Assembly (NCBI GenBank): GCA_035625025.1
Contig: DASPQJ010000011.1
Location: 1 to 58,568, forward strand
From: Bog-793 sp035625025
Lineage (GTDB): Bacteria > Actinomycetota > Acidimicrobiia > Acidimicrobiales > Bog-793
Direction of reading: 5' to 3'
DNA: 58,568 nucleotides
The notes under the pieces are model-generated. The model had not been told where the DNA came from. It saw nothing but the letters and a program-made list of their open reading frames with translations, and searched no databases. Shown here one piece after another: positions 51,354-58,568 of the stretch (within the stretch, counting starts at the first letter, position 1; each line of letters begins with the position of its first letter). The position numbers and the translations under genes were made by a program.

Positions 51354-52805
51354 GTGAGGTCCAGTGTCATCGTTCCCGGCCGGATCGCGCGATCCAGCTG
51401 CCGTTCCCGCTCCACTGTCTTCTGGGCTGTCCTTGTCACGGGGGTGGCGCAGTTCATGGCGGCGCTCGACAACCTCGTCGTGACGATGGCTCTCCCCGTT
51501 ATCCGACGCAGTCTTGGCACAGGCCTCGCCGGACTGGAGTGGACGGTCAACGCCTACACGTTGAGCTTCGCTGTGCTGCTGCTCACCGGGGCCGCGCTCG
51601 GGGATCGGTTCGGCCGACGGCGGATGTTCGTCGTTGGGCTCGTGCTCTTCACGGTCTCGTCGGCCGCGGCGGCTCTCGCGCCGAACATCGACGCCCTCGT
51701 CGCGGCGCGGGCCTTCCAGGGCGCCGGGGGTGCGCTCATCGTGCCGCTTTCGCTGACACTGCTGTCGGCGGGGGTGCCCGCTGGGCGCCGCAACGTCGCC
51801 CTCGGGATCTGGGGGGCACTCGGCGGGCTCGCCGTCGCGGTCGGACCGCTCGTCGGCGGCGCCGTCGTCGAGGGGCTGTCCTGGCAGTGGATCTTCTGGA
51901 TCAACGTGCCCGTCGGGATCGCCCTCCTCCCGCTCGCCCGCTTGCGCCTCGAGGAGTCCTACGGCGACCACCGGCCGCTCGACGGGCGCGGCGTCGCGCT
52001 GGCGAGCGCGGGGCTGCTCGGTGTCGTCTTCGGTCTCGTCCGGGGCGGCGCGTTGGGCTGGACGAGCGTCGAGGTCCTGACGGGTTTCGCGGTCGGCGCG
52101 GCCGCCCTCGTCGCCTTCGTCGCAGCGGAGCGGCGATCGGCTCATCCGATGCTGCCGCTCGGGCTGTTCCGTCGGCGCGGATTTGCGGTCGTGAACGGCG
52201 TCGCCGTTTTGATGAGCTTCGGGATGTTCGGGTCGATCTTCTTTCTCGCCCAGTTCCTCCAGACCGTGCAGCACTATTCGCCGTTGAGTGCCGGGATCCG
52301 CACCCTTCCGTGGACGGCCATGCCAGTCGTCGTCGCGCCGCTCGCGGGGGCACTCGTCGAGCGGCTTGGTGGGCGCGCCCTCATCGCGACGGGGCTCGCG
52401 CTGCAAGCGATCGGACTGGGGTGGATCGCGGTCGTGCTCGCGCCGACGACGCCGTATGCGGACTTCATCCCCGCTTTCGTTCTGTCGGGCGTCGGGATGG
52501 CGCTGTTTTTCGTCCCGGTCGCGTCCGTTGTCCTCGGTGCCGTGCCCCGCGTCGCCGAAGGCGTCGCGTCGGGGACGAACAACGCGCTGCGCGAACTCGG
52601 CGGGGTGCTCGGCGTCTCCGTGCTCGGGGCCGTGTTCACGAGCTTCGGTGGCTACGCGAGCGTTGCGAGCTTCGTCACCGGCCTCGTGCCGGCGCTGTGC
52701 GTCGGAGTCGGCGTCGTCGCCGCCGGTGCTGTCCTCGCACATCTCCTCCCCGGTCGGCGGCGCCCCGACCCGGCTCTCGCGACTACGGCTCTAGAGGCCG
52801 CTTGA
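51354..52805 (+). CDS. MFS drug exporter, DHA2 (14-helix) type
   Basis: A 483-residue proton-coupled exporter of the EmrB/QacA group. Motif A is GDRFGRRRMFVVGL; motif C region is GALGGLAVAVGPLVGGAVVEGLSWQWIFWINVPVGIALL; early helix motif AALDNLVVTMALPVIRRSLG is the DHA2 D1 signature, followed by QWTVNAYTL-like LEWTVNAYTLSFAVLLL. Fourteen helices predicted. Start GTG 51354 with AAAGGAA upstream. It is downstream of, and probably controlled by, the TetR gene. Substrate unknown. Confidence 0.93.
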   Translation: MRSSVIVPGRIARSSCRSRSTVFWAVLVTGVAQFMAALDNLVVTMALPVIRRSLGTGLAGLEWTVNAYTLSFAVLLLTGAALGDRFGRRRMFVVGLVLFTVSSAAAALAPNIDALVAARAFQGAGGALIVPLSLTLLSAGVPAGRRNVALGIWGALGGLAVAVGPLVGGAVVEGLSWQWIFWINVPVGIALLPLARLRLEESYGDHRPLDGRGVALASAGLLGVVFGLVRGGALGWTSVEVLTGFAVGAAALVAFVAAERRSAHPMLPLGLFRRRGFAVVNGVAVLMSFGMFGSIFFLAQFLQTVQHYSPLSAGIRTLPWTAMPVVVAPLAGALVERLGGRALIATGLALQAIGLGWIAVVLAPTTPYADFIPAFVLSGVGMALFFVPVASVVLGAVPRVAEGVASGTNNALRELGGVLGVSVLGAVFTSFGGYASVASFVTGLVPALCVGVGVVAAGAVLAHLLPGRRRPDPALATTALEAA

Positions 52806-52869
52806 GGAAAGGTGCGGCCACGGGCATCGCGCCTGGGGATCAGCGCGGCCGACCGATTAGATTCAAGGT

Positions 52870-53787
52870 ATGGAGAGCACAGCTGAGATGGAGACCCCGG
52901 GTTCTCGGGATCGTCTGACGGGGACGGACCGCGTAAAGCGCGGTCTCGCCGAGATGTTGCGGGGTGGCGTCATCATGGATGTCGTCACGCCGGAACACGC
53001 CAAGGTCGCCGAGGACGCGGGCGCCGTCGCGGTGATGGCGCTCGAACGCGTGCCGGCCGACATCCGTCGCGACGGCGGCGTCGCGCGGATGAGCGACCCC
53101 GCGCTCATCGAGGCGATCCAGGCGGCGGTCACCATCCCCGTCATGGCCAAGGCCCGCATCGGGCACTTCGCCGAGGCGCAGATCCTCGCGGCGCTCCAGG
53201 TGGACTACGTCGACGAGAGCGAGGTGCTGACCCCGGCCGACGAGGCGTACCACATCGACAAGTGGGCCTTCGAGGTGCCGTTCGTCTGCGGCGCGACGAA
53301 CCTCGGCGAGGCGTTGCGCCGGATCTCGGAGGGCGCGGCGATGATCCGTTCCAAAGGCGAAGCCGGGACCGGCAACATCGTCGAGGCGGTCCGCCACCTC
53401 CGCTCGATCCTCGGCGACATCCGCAGTATCGCCGCTTGCGACCCCGCCGAGCGTTACGGCTGGGCGAAGAACCTCCAGGCGCCGCTCGGCCTCGTGGAGG
53501 AGATCGCCGAGACGGGCCGGCTGCCGGTTCCGCTCTTCTGCGCCGGTGGAATCGCGACGCCGGCTGACGCCGCGCTCGTCATGCAGCTCGGCGCCGAGGC
53601 GGTCTTCGTCGGTTCGGGGATTTTCAAGAGCGAAAACCCGCCGGTCCGTGCTCGGGCGATCGTCGAGGCGACGGCGCACTTCGCCGATCCCGAGATCCTC
53701 GCCAAGGTGTCGCGAGGACTCGGTACGCCGATGCCGGGTGCCGAGATCTCGACGCTCGAGACGAGGCTCGCCGAACGCGGCTGGTGA
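52870..53787 (+). CDS. pdxS: Pyridoxal 5'-phosphate synthase, PdxS subunit
   Basis: A 305-residue (beta/alpha)8 synthase making PLP from ribose 5-phosphate, glyceraldehyde 3-phosphate and ammonia delivered by PdxT. Key residues: D37 in GGVIMDVVTPEHA, K94 in VMAKARIGH (Schiff base with the pentose) and K162 in MIRSKGEAGTGN; the GSGIFKSENPP phosphate site is complete. ATG 52870 has no ribosome-binding site; TAGATT ends 7 bases before it, fitting a leaderless transcript. Followed by pdxT with one base between. Confidence 0.97.
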   Translation: MESTAEMETPGSRDRLTGTDRVKRGLAEMLRGGVIMDVVTPEHAKVAEDAGAVAVMALERVPADIRRDGGVARMSDPALIEAIQAAVTIPVMAKARIGHFAEAQILAALQVDYVDESEVLTPADEAYHIDKWAFEVPFVCGATNLGEALRRISEGAAMIRSKGEAGTGNIVEAVRHLRSILGDIRSIAACDPAERYGWAKNLQAPLGLVEEIAETGRLPVPLFCAGGIATPADAALVMQLGAEAVFVGSGIFKSENPPVRARAIVEATAHFADPEILAKVSRGLGTPMPGAEISTLETRLAERGW

Positions 53788-53788
53788 G

Positions 53789-54448
53789 ATGGCGACCGAG
53801 CTGGAGCATGCGGCCCCGGGCCGCGCCGTCCCCGTCGCGGCCGCTCCCATGATCGGGGTCCTCGCCCTCCAGGGTGACGTCACCGAGCACGTCAAGGCGC
53901 TGGAAGCACTTGGCGTCGCCGTCGTCGAGATCCGCCTGCCCCGGGACCTCGTCGGGGTCGACGCCCTCGTGCTGCCGGGCGGGGAGTCGACGACGCTGCA
54001 GCTGCTCATCGAGGCGTCGGGCCTTCGACCGGTGATCGCCGAGCGTCTCGCGGCGGGCATGCCCGTCCTCGGGACGTGTGCCGGGATGATCCTGTTGGCC
54101 GCCACGGTCCTCGACGGCCGGCCCGACCAATGGAGCTTTGGCGCGATCGACCTCGCGGTGCGCCGGAACGCCTTCGGTCGCCAGATCGCCTCGTTCGAGG
54201 AGGATCTCGAGCTCGCTGGCATCGCCGGTGGGCCGATGCATGCCGTGTTCATCCGGGCTCCCGTCGTCGAGACGGTCGGGCGCGGGGTCGAGGTCATCGC
54301 CCGCGTCGCGATGACCGGGGACGGCGCCCGCCCGGTCGCCTGCCGTCAAGGGAGGGTGACGGTGACCGCCTTCCATCCTGAGCTCGTCGGCGACCGCCGC
54401 TTCCACGAGCTGCTCGTCGCCGACGCCGGCGTGGTCGGGGGCCGCTGA
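53789..54448 (+). CDS. pdxT: Pyridoxal 5'-phosphate synthase, PdxT glutaminase subunit
   Basis: A 219-residue class I glutaminase. Recognition block IGVLALQGDVTEHVKAL, oxyanion loop LPGGESTTLQLL, nucleophile C97 in LGTCAGMILLA, and the His/Glu pair in AFHPEL (H196, E198). ATG 53789 lies one base past the pdxS stop; the first 20 residues before MIGVLALQGD are extra to the family, so an internal start at ATG 53849 is possible. It forms the 12+12 PdxS/PdxT complex. Confidence 0.96.
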   Translation: MATELEHAAPGRAVPVAAAPMIGVLALQGDVTEHVKALEALGVAVVEIRLPRDLVGVDALVLPGGESTTLQLLIEASGLRPVIAERLAAGMPVLGTCAGMILLAATVLDGRPDQWSFGAIDLAVRRNAFGRQIASFEEDLELAGIAGGPMHAVFIRAPVVETVGRGVEVIARVAMTGDGARPVACRQGRVTVTAFHPELVGDRRFHELLVADAGVVGGR

Positions 54449-54785
54449 GTCCCGCCGGCTCCGGAACCGCGACCGGATCAAGCGGATCGTGTTGGCTTCC
54501 ACGATACGGCGCTCCCCATTGTGCTTCCGAGGAGTGAGGGCGGCTTCCCTTCGCATGTGATCGGACTTATCGTGCCGCGACCAAATCTCGGCCGAGACTG
54601 CGGCGATCGGCACGGACATTGCCGGGATCTCCCCCGGGCAACCCGGGCCCTATACGCCTCTTCGACCTCTCTTTGAACGATGGATGCAGGGAGATCGACC
54701 AGGCATGCCCGTGCATCTGACTCCAAACGCGACGGTCCTCGAACCGACTCGCTCGGTAAAATCTCGTTGGTCAGAGGAGTGCCAG
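54449..54785. other. Intergenic stretch, nothing recognised
   Basis: These 337 bases after pdxT show no gene with a family match on either strand and no strong hairpin. The base composition drops towards the neighbouring unknown ORFs. Confidence 0.4.
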
Positions 54786-55133
54786 ATGTATGCAACAACC
54801 GAACTACTGCAGTTACTACGGGACCAGCCAAGGAAATTGTCCCGGCAACGGGTCGAAGAGGATCGGCAGAACCTTCTCATCGCTCTGGCCGAGATCGCGA
54901 TGTTGTCCTGGTCACCCGCTCGCTACGTTCGAGCGCGTTCAATCGCCCTCGAAGCAGTGACGAATGCAACCAGCGGGCTGAACTACTACGCGGAGACCGA
55001 AGACAGAAGTGAATTCGGCGGCGCGCCGGGAAGCAGCGCACGACCAGGGCTGGCGCGGATCCAAGGCGGAGCGTCAGATGCTTCGGAAGCGCACCCGGAT
55101 CGTGCGCCCGATTCAGCTCGCGACGTCGGCTGA
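54786..55133 (+). CDS. Small unknown protein, possibly frameshifted
   Basis: ATG 54786 has GAGGAG 7 bases upstream and opens a 115-residue frame. The first 75 residues look protein-like and helical (MYATTELLQLLRDQPRKL, VEEDRQNLLIALAEIAMLSWSPARYVRARSIALEAVTNA). The rest (GGAPGSSARPGLARIQGG...) has the Gly/Ala/Arg composition of an out-of-frame reading, while a better continuation lies in the +1 frame at 55009-55248. Either two overlapping genes or one gene with a single-base shift near 55000-55010. Family not recognised. Confidence 0.45.
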   Translation: MYATTELLQLLRDQPRKLSRQRVEEDRQNLLIALAEIAMLSWSPARYVRARSIALEAVTNATSGLNYYAETEDRSEFGGAPGSSARPGLARIQGGASDASEAHPDRAPDSARDVG

Positions 55134-55248
55134 GCTGAAGGACGACGAAACGTCACAGCGGTTGCGGAGCCGCGGCCTGACAATTCCACCAGACAACGCC
55201 AAGGTCAAAGTCCCAGGGCCGTTCGGCCAGATGGCGCGCGACCTGTGA
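55009..55248 (+). CDS. Small basic unknown protein or 3' part of the preceding gene
   Basis: A 79-residue frame from GTG 55009 without a good ribosome-binding site. It is basic in the middle (AERQMLRKRTRIVRPIQ) and ends convincingly (RGLTIPPDNAKVKVPGPFGQMARDL). Its 5' part overlaps 54786-55133 in another frame. If the two are joined by one base, a single protein of about 150 residues results. Confidence 0.4.
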   Translation: MNSAARREAAHDQGWRGSKAERQMLRKRTRIVRPIQLATSAELKDDETSQRLRSRGLTIPPDNAKVKVPGPFGQMARDL

Positions 55249-55417
55249 CCGCTCCCGCGAAGAGTGTGCAGCGAGACAGCACATCTCAGTTCAGGTGGGC
55301 GACGCGTGTCGCAGACTGATGACGCGATGCGGAAAGCCGACCGTCGGGCTCACGACGAAGGCCGCAACCGTTACGTGGAGATCCGTGACGTCTCCGATTG
55401 CGGATGAATGAGCCCGG

Positions 55418-56908
55418 TTATTGCCAAAATGGAACCTTCGGCATCGCGAATCTGCGCGGGCTCGACGGCGGACCCACAAGTCGCACGACGCTCTGGAAGC
55501 CGGCTTGAACAGTTATCGTCTTCTTCGCACCATGCACATTTCGTACCGTGACCGCTCCCGCATAGACGCGGACCCTCGAGTAGGTCCGAGTGATCTCGAC
55601 GCTGAAGCTCGCGCGCGGAGTCTGCTGCACGTGGGGAATCGGTCCGACGGCAACGCACCTGCCACAGGCAGCGTAATTGACCCGGGTGATCATCTCTGAC
55701 GTCCGCACCTCCGGCTGAAGAGAGGGTCCGCTGACGTCGTAGAGGACATCGCCAAGGGTCTGCAGGGAAGTGAGCTGAAAGACGGTGCCGGACAGCACCA
55801 CGATTGGGAGCGCGGGAAGCGCCCAGACCGAGCCCGCGCCAATCACGAGCGCGAGCGACGCGCCGGCGGTCACCGCTCCCGCTTTCACCGCTAGGCGGGC
55901 GACACCGCTTTCCGTGTGCACCGAGTCGTAGGGCACAAGCGATCGAATGTCGGTAAGCGATTCGCTTATGCCCGTCTTGGCATTGACAACAGTGGCGATA
56001 CCCTGCGAAACGGTCGGGGCTCTCAGGAGTGGAATCACACAAGTCGCAGTCTCGAGGCAGGGAGTTTCGGCGATGGTGTTCGTCGTCGAGGAGCCCGGCG
56101 TCGTGGTGCTCGGTGTGAGGCCGCCCTCTTTCCGGAGGGTGATCGATCTTCGGGCCTCGATCTGCCAGTGCCCCAAGCACTTGCCGGTGGACTGGGACGT
56201 GACGAAGAGATAGTCGCCCGTCTCCTCGTCGTATCCGAACGACTCACCACTCAGGAGCGAACTGCGCCTAGACGCGCCACCGGCTGGCGCTGTGTCGTAG
56301 ACGACGACCGGTCCACCGGTGCGGTTGGTGACCGTCACCGTCACGAAGACTCCTGTTGCCGGGAAGGGAGAAGTCGGCACGTCGCAGGTCGGTGTCGGCG
56401 TGGTAGTTGTCGTAGAGGAAGTTTCCGTCGACGAGCTCGAGACCCGATAGCCGTCGATCGAGCCTGTGATCTGGCCCCCGTTGCAGCTGATGCTGTCTTC
56501 GTATTCAGCGCCAACATAAGAGGATCCTTGGGAATTGAAGTAGATCTCACCTTGACAGGAGACACCTGTGCCGATCGCGTTGGAAGTGACTTGGGCGACG
56601 TAGACCTGCTCGGAGATTGTCGGAAGGGTCTGAGGGTTGAGATCGATCGTTCCGTCGATGTCCCCACTTAGCTGCGACCCTTGGACGGTGAAGGTGAGGC
56701 CGGTCAGCTGTTGCCCGGGCTGAGCGATTGGGATGGTCGAGGAGTAAACGGTAAACGTCGCCGTCCAGGTCCCGTCCAATTGGCTTGCCGCGCTCGCGAG
56801 GGGGGAAGCGATGTGGAAAAGGACCGATCCCGGCGTTAGAGCAATTAGGGCGGACAGAACAACAGAGACCATCCGACCACTGCGTGGCAACGTCTGGAAG
56901 AGGGTCAC
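55418..56908 (-). CDS. Exported FecR-like domain protein, unknown role
   Basis: A 496-residue protein beginning with a signal or anchor helix (MVSVVLSALIALTPGSVLFHIASPLASA). Residues about 43-155 form a beta-rich domain (LDGTWTATFTVYSSTIPIAQPGQQLTGLTFTVQGSQL) with two Cys (SCQGE, SCNGG) that could pair. A Ser/Thr linker (SSSSTETSSTTTTTPTPT) separates a second domain (VTVTVTNRTGGPVVVYDTAPAGG). A hydrophobic segment lies near 345-380 (GASLALVIGAGSVWALPALPIVVL). The C-terminal 75 residues (RASFSVEITRTYSRVRVYAGAVTVRNVHGAKKTITVQAGFQSVV) resemble a FecR domain, normally the outer sensor of an iron or stress sigma system, but no sigma factor is adjacent. Lower GC than average. Confidence 0.65.
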   Translation of the reverse strand: MTLFQTLPRSGRMVSVVLSALIALTPGSVLFHIASPLASAASQLDGTWTATFTVYSSTIPIAQPGQQLTGLTFTVQGSQLSGDIDGTIDLNPQTLPTISEQVYVAQVTSNAIGTGVSCQGEIYFNSQGSSYVGAEYEDSISCNGGQITGSIDGYRVSSSSTETSSTTTTTPTPTCDVPTSPFPATGVFVTVTVTNRTGGPVVVYDTAPAGGASRRSSLLSGESFGYDEETGDYLFVTSQSTGKCLGHWQIEARRSITLRKEGGLTPSTTTPGSSTTNTIAETPCLETATCVIPLLRAPTVSQGIATVVNAKTGISESLTDIRSLVPYDSVHTESGVARLAVKAGAVTAGASLALVIGAGSVWALPALPIVVLSGTVFQLTSLQTLGDVLYDVSGPSLQPEVRTSEMITRVNYAACGRCVAVGPIPHVQQTPRASFSVEITRTYSRVRVYAGAVTVRNVHGAKKTITVQAGFQSVVRLVGPPSSPRRFAMPKVPFWQ

Positions 56909-58059
56909 AAAAGCAGAGTAATTGGGACCGTCAACAGGTTCTTGGTCTTGAAGGAAAGTTGCTCAGCGAAAATGAGCAAAATATGTCATGGATCCGGAGC
57001 CGAATTCATCAATCTCCGACTGGTGGTTGCGCCCGCGGCAGGCAGGCAGGTGTGCTCTACCGTCGCCCGGGTTTCCTCTTCCCCGCCGGTCGCCGGTCGG
57101 TGCTCGCTGCGCCGGGTGCGTTCCCGCGGCGGCTCCGTCCCGGTCTAGGTTCGGGTCTGTCTCTTGTTCCAGCCGATTGCTTCGGTCGGCCCGGCCCACC
57201 CTGGTCTGTTGCCGAACGAAGCGACGTGAGAAATCTGGAGCGTTATCCACTGAGAAGACGTCGAATTCCCGGGGCCAATGTTTCGCTGGGGCGCATTTCA
57301 TACGCTCCACCAACCAGATGGCGTTCGAGCGTACGTTGAGGCGGCAATTGCGCGGCGCGCATCCCAGACCGGGAAGGCGTTAGGCGGACGCCGCCGATTT
57401 GGCTCATCGGGGCGGGTGTCTCGGACTCTTTCCGACGCGCGTTCGCCGATCTGATGCAGATACCCCGATGAGATGGCTCGAGGCACTTCTCGCAAACGAC
57501 CCAGTGCGGCTCTTCGCGGGCGCACCTGAGATGGTTCCAGGCGCTGAAGCGGGCCCATAGGCTGAACAAAGCGTTGGATCGAGGAGATTCGGGCGCGAGC
57601 TCGCGCGCAAGAGCGGCTAGTCGACGGGACGGAACCCGGCTGTCGAATCGAGGTATTCGCGCCCAGAGCTTGACCTGGGGGCTTGAGGGCCGGTGCCCGC
57701 AAGGGCGTCGGGTCCAAGTCCCCTCTCCGACACACCTTCTCTGACTTGAACCCTGACAGTTCACGTCGCATTCACGCACGACGCGACCGATTCGTGGTGA
57801 AGGAGGAAGGGGAGGGCGGGGACGTGCAGAAGCTGGCGCTGCCTCTTACGTCATTTACTGACCAAGGCCACGCGTCTATGCACTCTGCAGGCCCGTCCTC
57901 AAACCCGCTCAGCGGTCAGCGGTGGATCACCGGGGAGGGGATCAAGATTCGAGCGGCGGCAGGGAGTCGGGATTCAGCCGTCGTCAACATGCGGTTCAGT
58001 TTGTTACTTTGAGGATCCTCGTCGTGTCCTACGCACTCTTGGAACGAGGGGATTTCATC
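56909..58059. other. Gene-poor 1.15-kb stretch
   Basis: Open frames occur on both strands (for example 57243-57779 reverse, with a VCEKCLEP Cys pair) but none has a ribosome-binding site, native codon pattern or family match. Apart from the tRNA-Ser-like fragment at 57677-57732 I see nothing in it. It is probably decayed accessory DNA. Confidence 0.4.
57677..57732 (+). pseudogene. Degenerate tRNA-Ser 3' half
   Basis: The stretch reads like the 3' half of an actinobacterial tRNA-Ser: anticodon-loop-like CTTGAGG (would read UGA), a class II variable arm GCCCGCAAGGGC, a T-arm-like GGGTCCAAGTCCC, and CTCTCCGACA where tRNA-Ser ends CTCTCCGCCA. Stem pairing is imperfect and no 5' half is found upstream, so it is not a working tRNA. 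Such 3' halves are often left by integration at a tRNA gene. Confidence 0.45.
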
Positions 58060-58443
58060 ATGTCGTTTCGCGACAGAATTGCGATGAATGCCCGGCACGT
58101 CTGCGAGCCGGGCGAACACCTCCAGACCGCGATAGCAGCGCAGGCGAGAAGCCCGAACTGGCTGGGGATTCCTGATTTGATCATTCCCTTGGGCAACGCC
58201 TATCGAATAATTGTGATAACAGACCGTCGAATTCTTGTGTGTCGTAGCGGTCGGTTCCGCGCGTTCGTGGTGGGGGATGTACTACGGGAACTCCCGCGCG
58301 CTACGAAGATCGGGCCGCCGCATGGCGTCTGGTACCGCACCGCTTCGCTCGGCGAGCGGCTCTATATCCATCGGCTTTACTTCAAGGACATCGGGTTGGC
58401 CGACTCGGCTGTGCCAACGGGAGATCCCGGCCTGAGTCGCTGA
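58060..58443 (+). CDS. Small PH-like domain protein
   Basis: A 127-residue soluble protein. ATG 58060 has GAGGGGA 7 bases upstream; longer frames lack this. The middle has the strand pattern of bacterial PH-like (bPH) domains: GNAYRIIVITDRRILVCRSGRFRAFVVGDVLRELPRATKIG, in which YRIIVITDRRILVCRSG is the typical 'voltage-gate-like' hairpin of such proteins. No membrane helix. Function unknown. No neighbour within the window on its right. Confidence 0.6.
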   Translation: MSFRDRIAMNARHVCEPGEHLQTAIAAQARSPNWLGIPDLIIPLGNAYRIIVITDRRILVCRSGRFRAFVVGDVLRELPRATKIGPPHGVWYRTASLGERLYIHRLYFKDIGLADSAVPTGDPGLSR

Positions 58444-58568
58444 ATCGGCGGTTGTTGCGGGCCACAAGGTCCCGCGAGGGCGGTTCTGTACCTCGGCGTC
58501 GCAACCACATGCCGCGAACCGGACGAGATCACCTGTCTTGCAACCCTTACCGTCGAAGCGCCGCGGCT

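Noticed and set aside
51327..52742. 471-codon open frame antisense to the MFS exporter
   Set aside because: Low-complexity Asp/Arg/Glu-rich translation with no domain; the forward strand encodes a full 14-helix exporter.
57677..57732. A functional tRNA-Ser gene
   Set aside because: No 5' half, poor acceptor and anticodon pairing and no CCA; kept only as a fragment.
57243..57779. 178-codon reverse-strand frame with a possible zinc-type Cys pair
   Set aside because: Overlaps the tRNA-Ser fragment, no start signal and no recognisable domain.

Overview
The window is high-GC bacterial DNA with an actinobacterial character. It has Orn-type oligoribonuclease, DevR/NarL-like response regulators, a MurT remnant, PdxS/PdxT, a GNAT plus NDP-forming acyl-CoA synthetase fusion, a twin-arginine-exported sugar-binding protein, and several genes that appear to be transcribed without a leader. 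A secreted G1 (glutamic, eqolisin-type) peptidase and an FTR1 iron permease would suit an acid or metal-rich habitat. An Acidimicrobiia-like organism is a reasonable guess but is not proven by the sequence.

Left end (1-7.2 kb) is a decayed accessory region. It holds a lower-GC membrane protein, a giant 14-blade repeat protein with a fragment of a second copy at the extreme left edge, a nonsense-riddled IS3-type transposase remnant, and an IS256-type transposase and a cation-diffusion-facilitator gene that truncate each other at one junction. A tRNA-Gly marks the return to core genes: divergent dut and orn, a two-regulator/one-kinase signalling locus (8.5-11.3 kb), the acyl-CoA synthetase/acetyltransferase fusion, and msrA.

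The centre (15-35 kb) is a pentose regulon. Unit 1 is a Tat-exported binding protein, permease, single-domain ATPase, aldo/keto reductase and xylulokinase. Unit 2 is a double-domain ATPase, two permeases, a Sec-exported binding protein, then ribulokinase (araB), arabinose isomerase (araA) and ribulose-5-phosphate 4-epimerase (araD). An AraM-type glycerol-1-phosphate dehydrogenase lies just beyond. Both transporter units start from nearly identical promoters (TTGCTT, 17 bp, TAACGT) carrying the same operator-like sequence around the -10 box, so they are probably co-regulated by a factor encoded elsewhere. araB is preceded by two hairpins and an 18-codon leader ORF that has a perfect ribosome-binding site and overlaps the araB start by 4 bases.

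The right half (35-54.5 kb) is mostly housekeeping and stress functions: SulP transporter, DevR-like regulator, CHAD protein, a secreted helical protein, a frameshifted murT remnant, rhodanese, the TldD/TldE protease pair, a pyruvate kinase with an altered N-terminal active-site loop, a btuFCD cobalamin importer behind a cobalamin riboswitch, FTR1 divergent from a peroxiredoxin, a TetR repressor next to its probable target drug exporter, and pdxST. The last 4 kb is again gene-poor, with a FecR-like secreted protein, small unknown ORFs and a degenerate tRNA-Ser 3' half that may be an old integration site.
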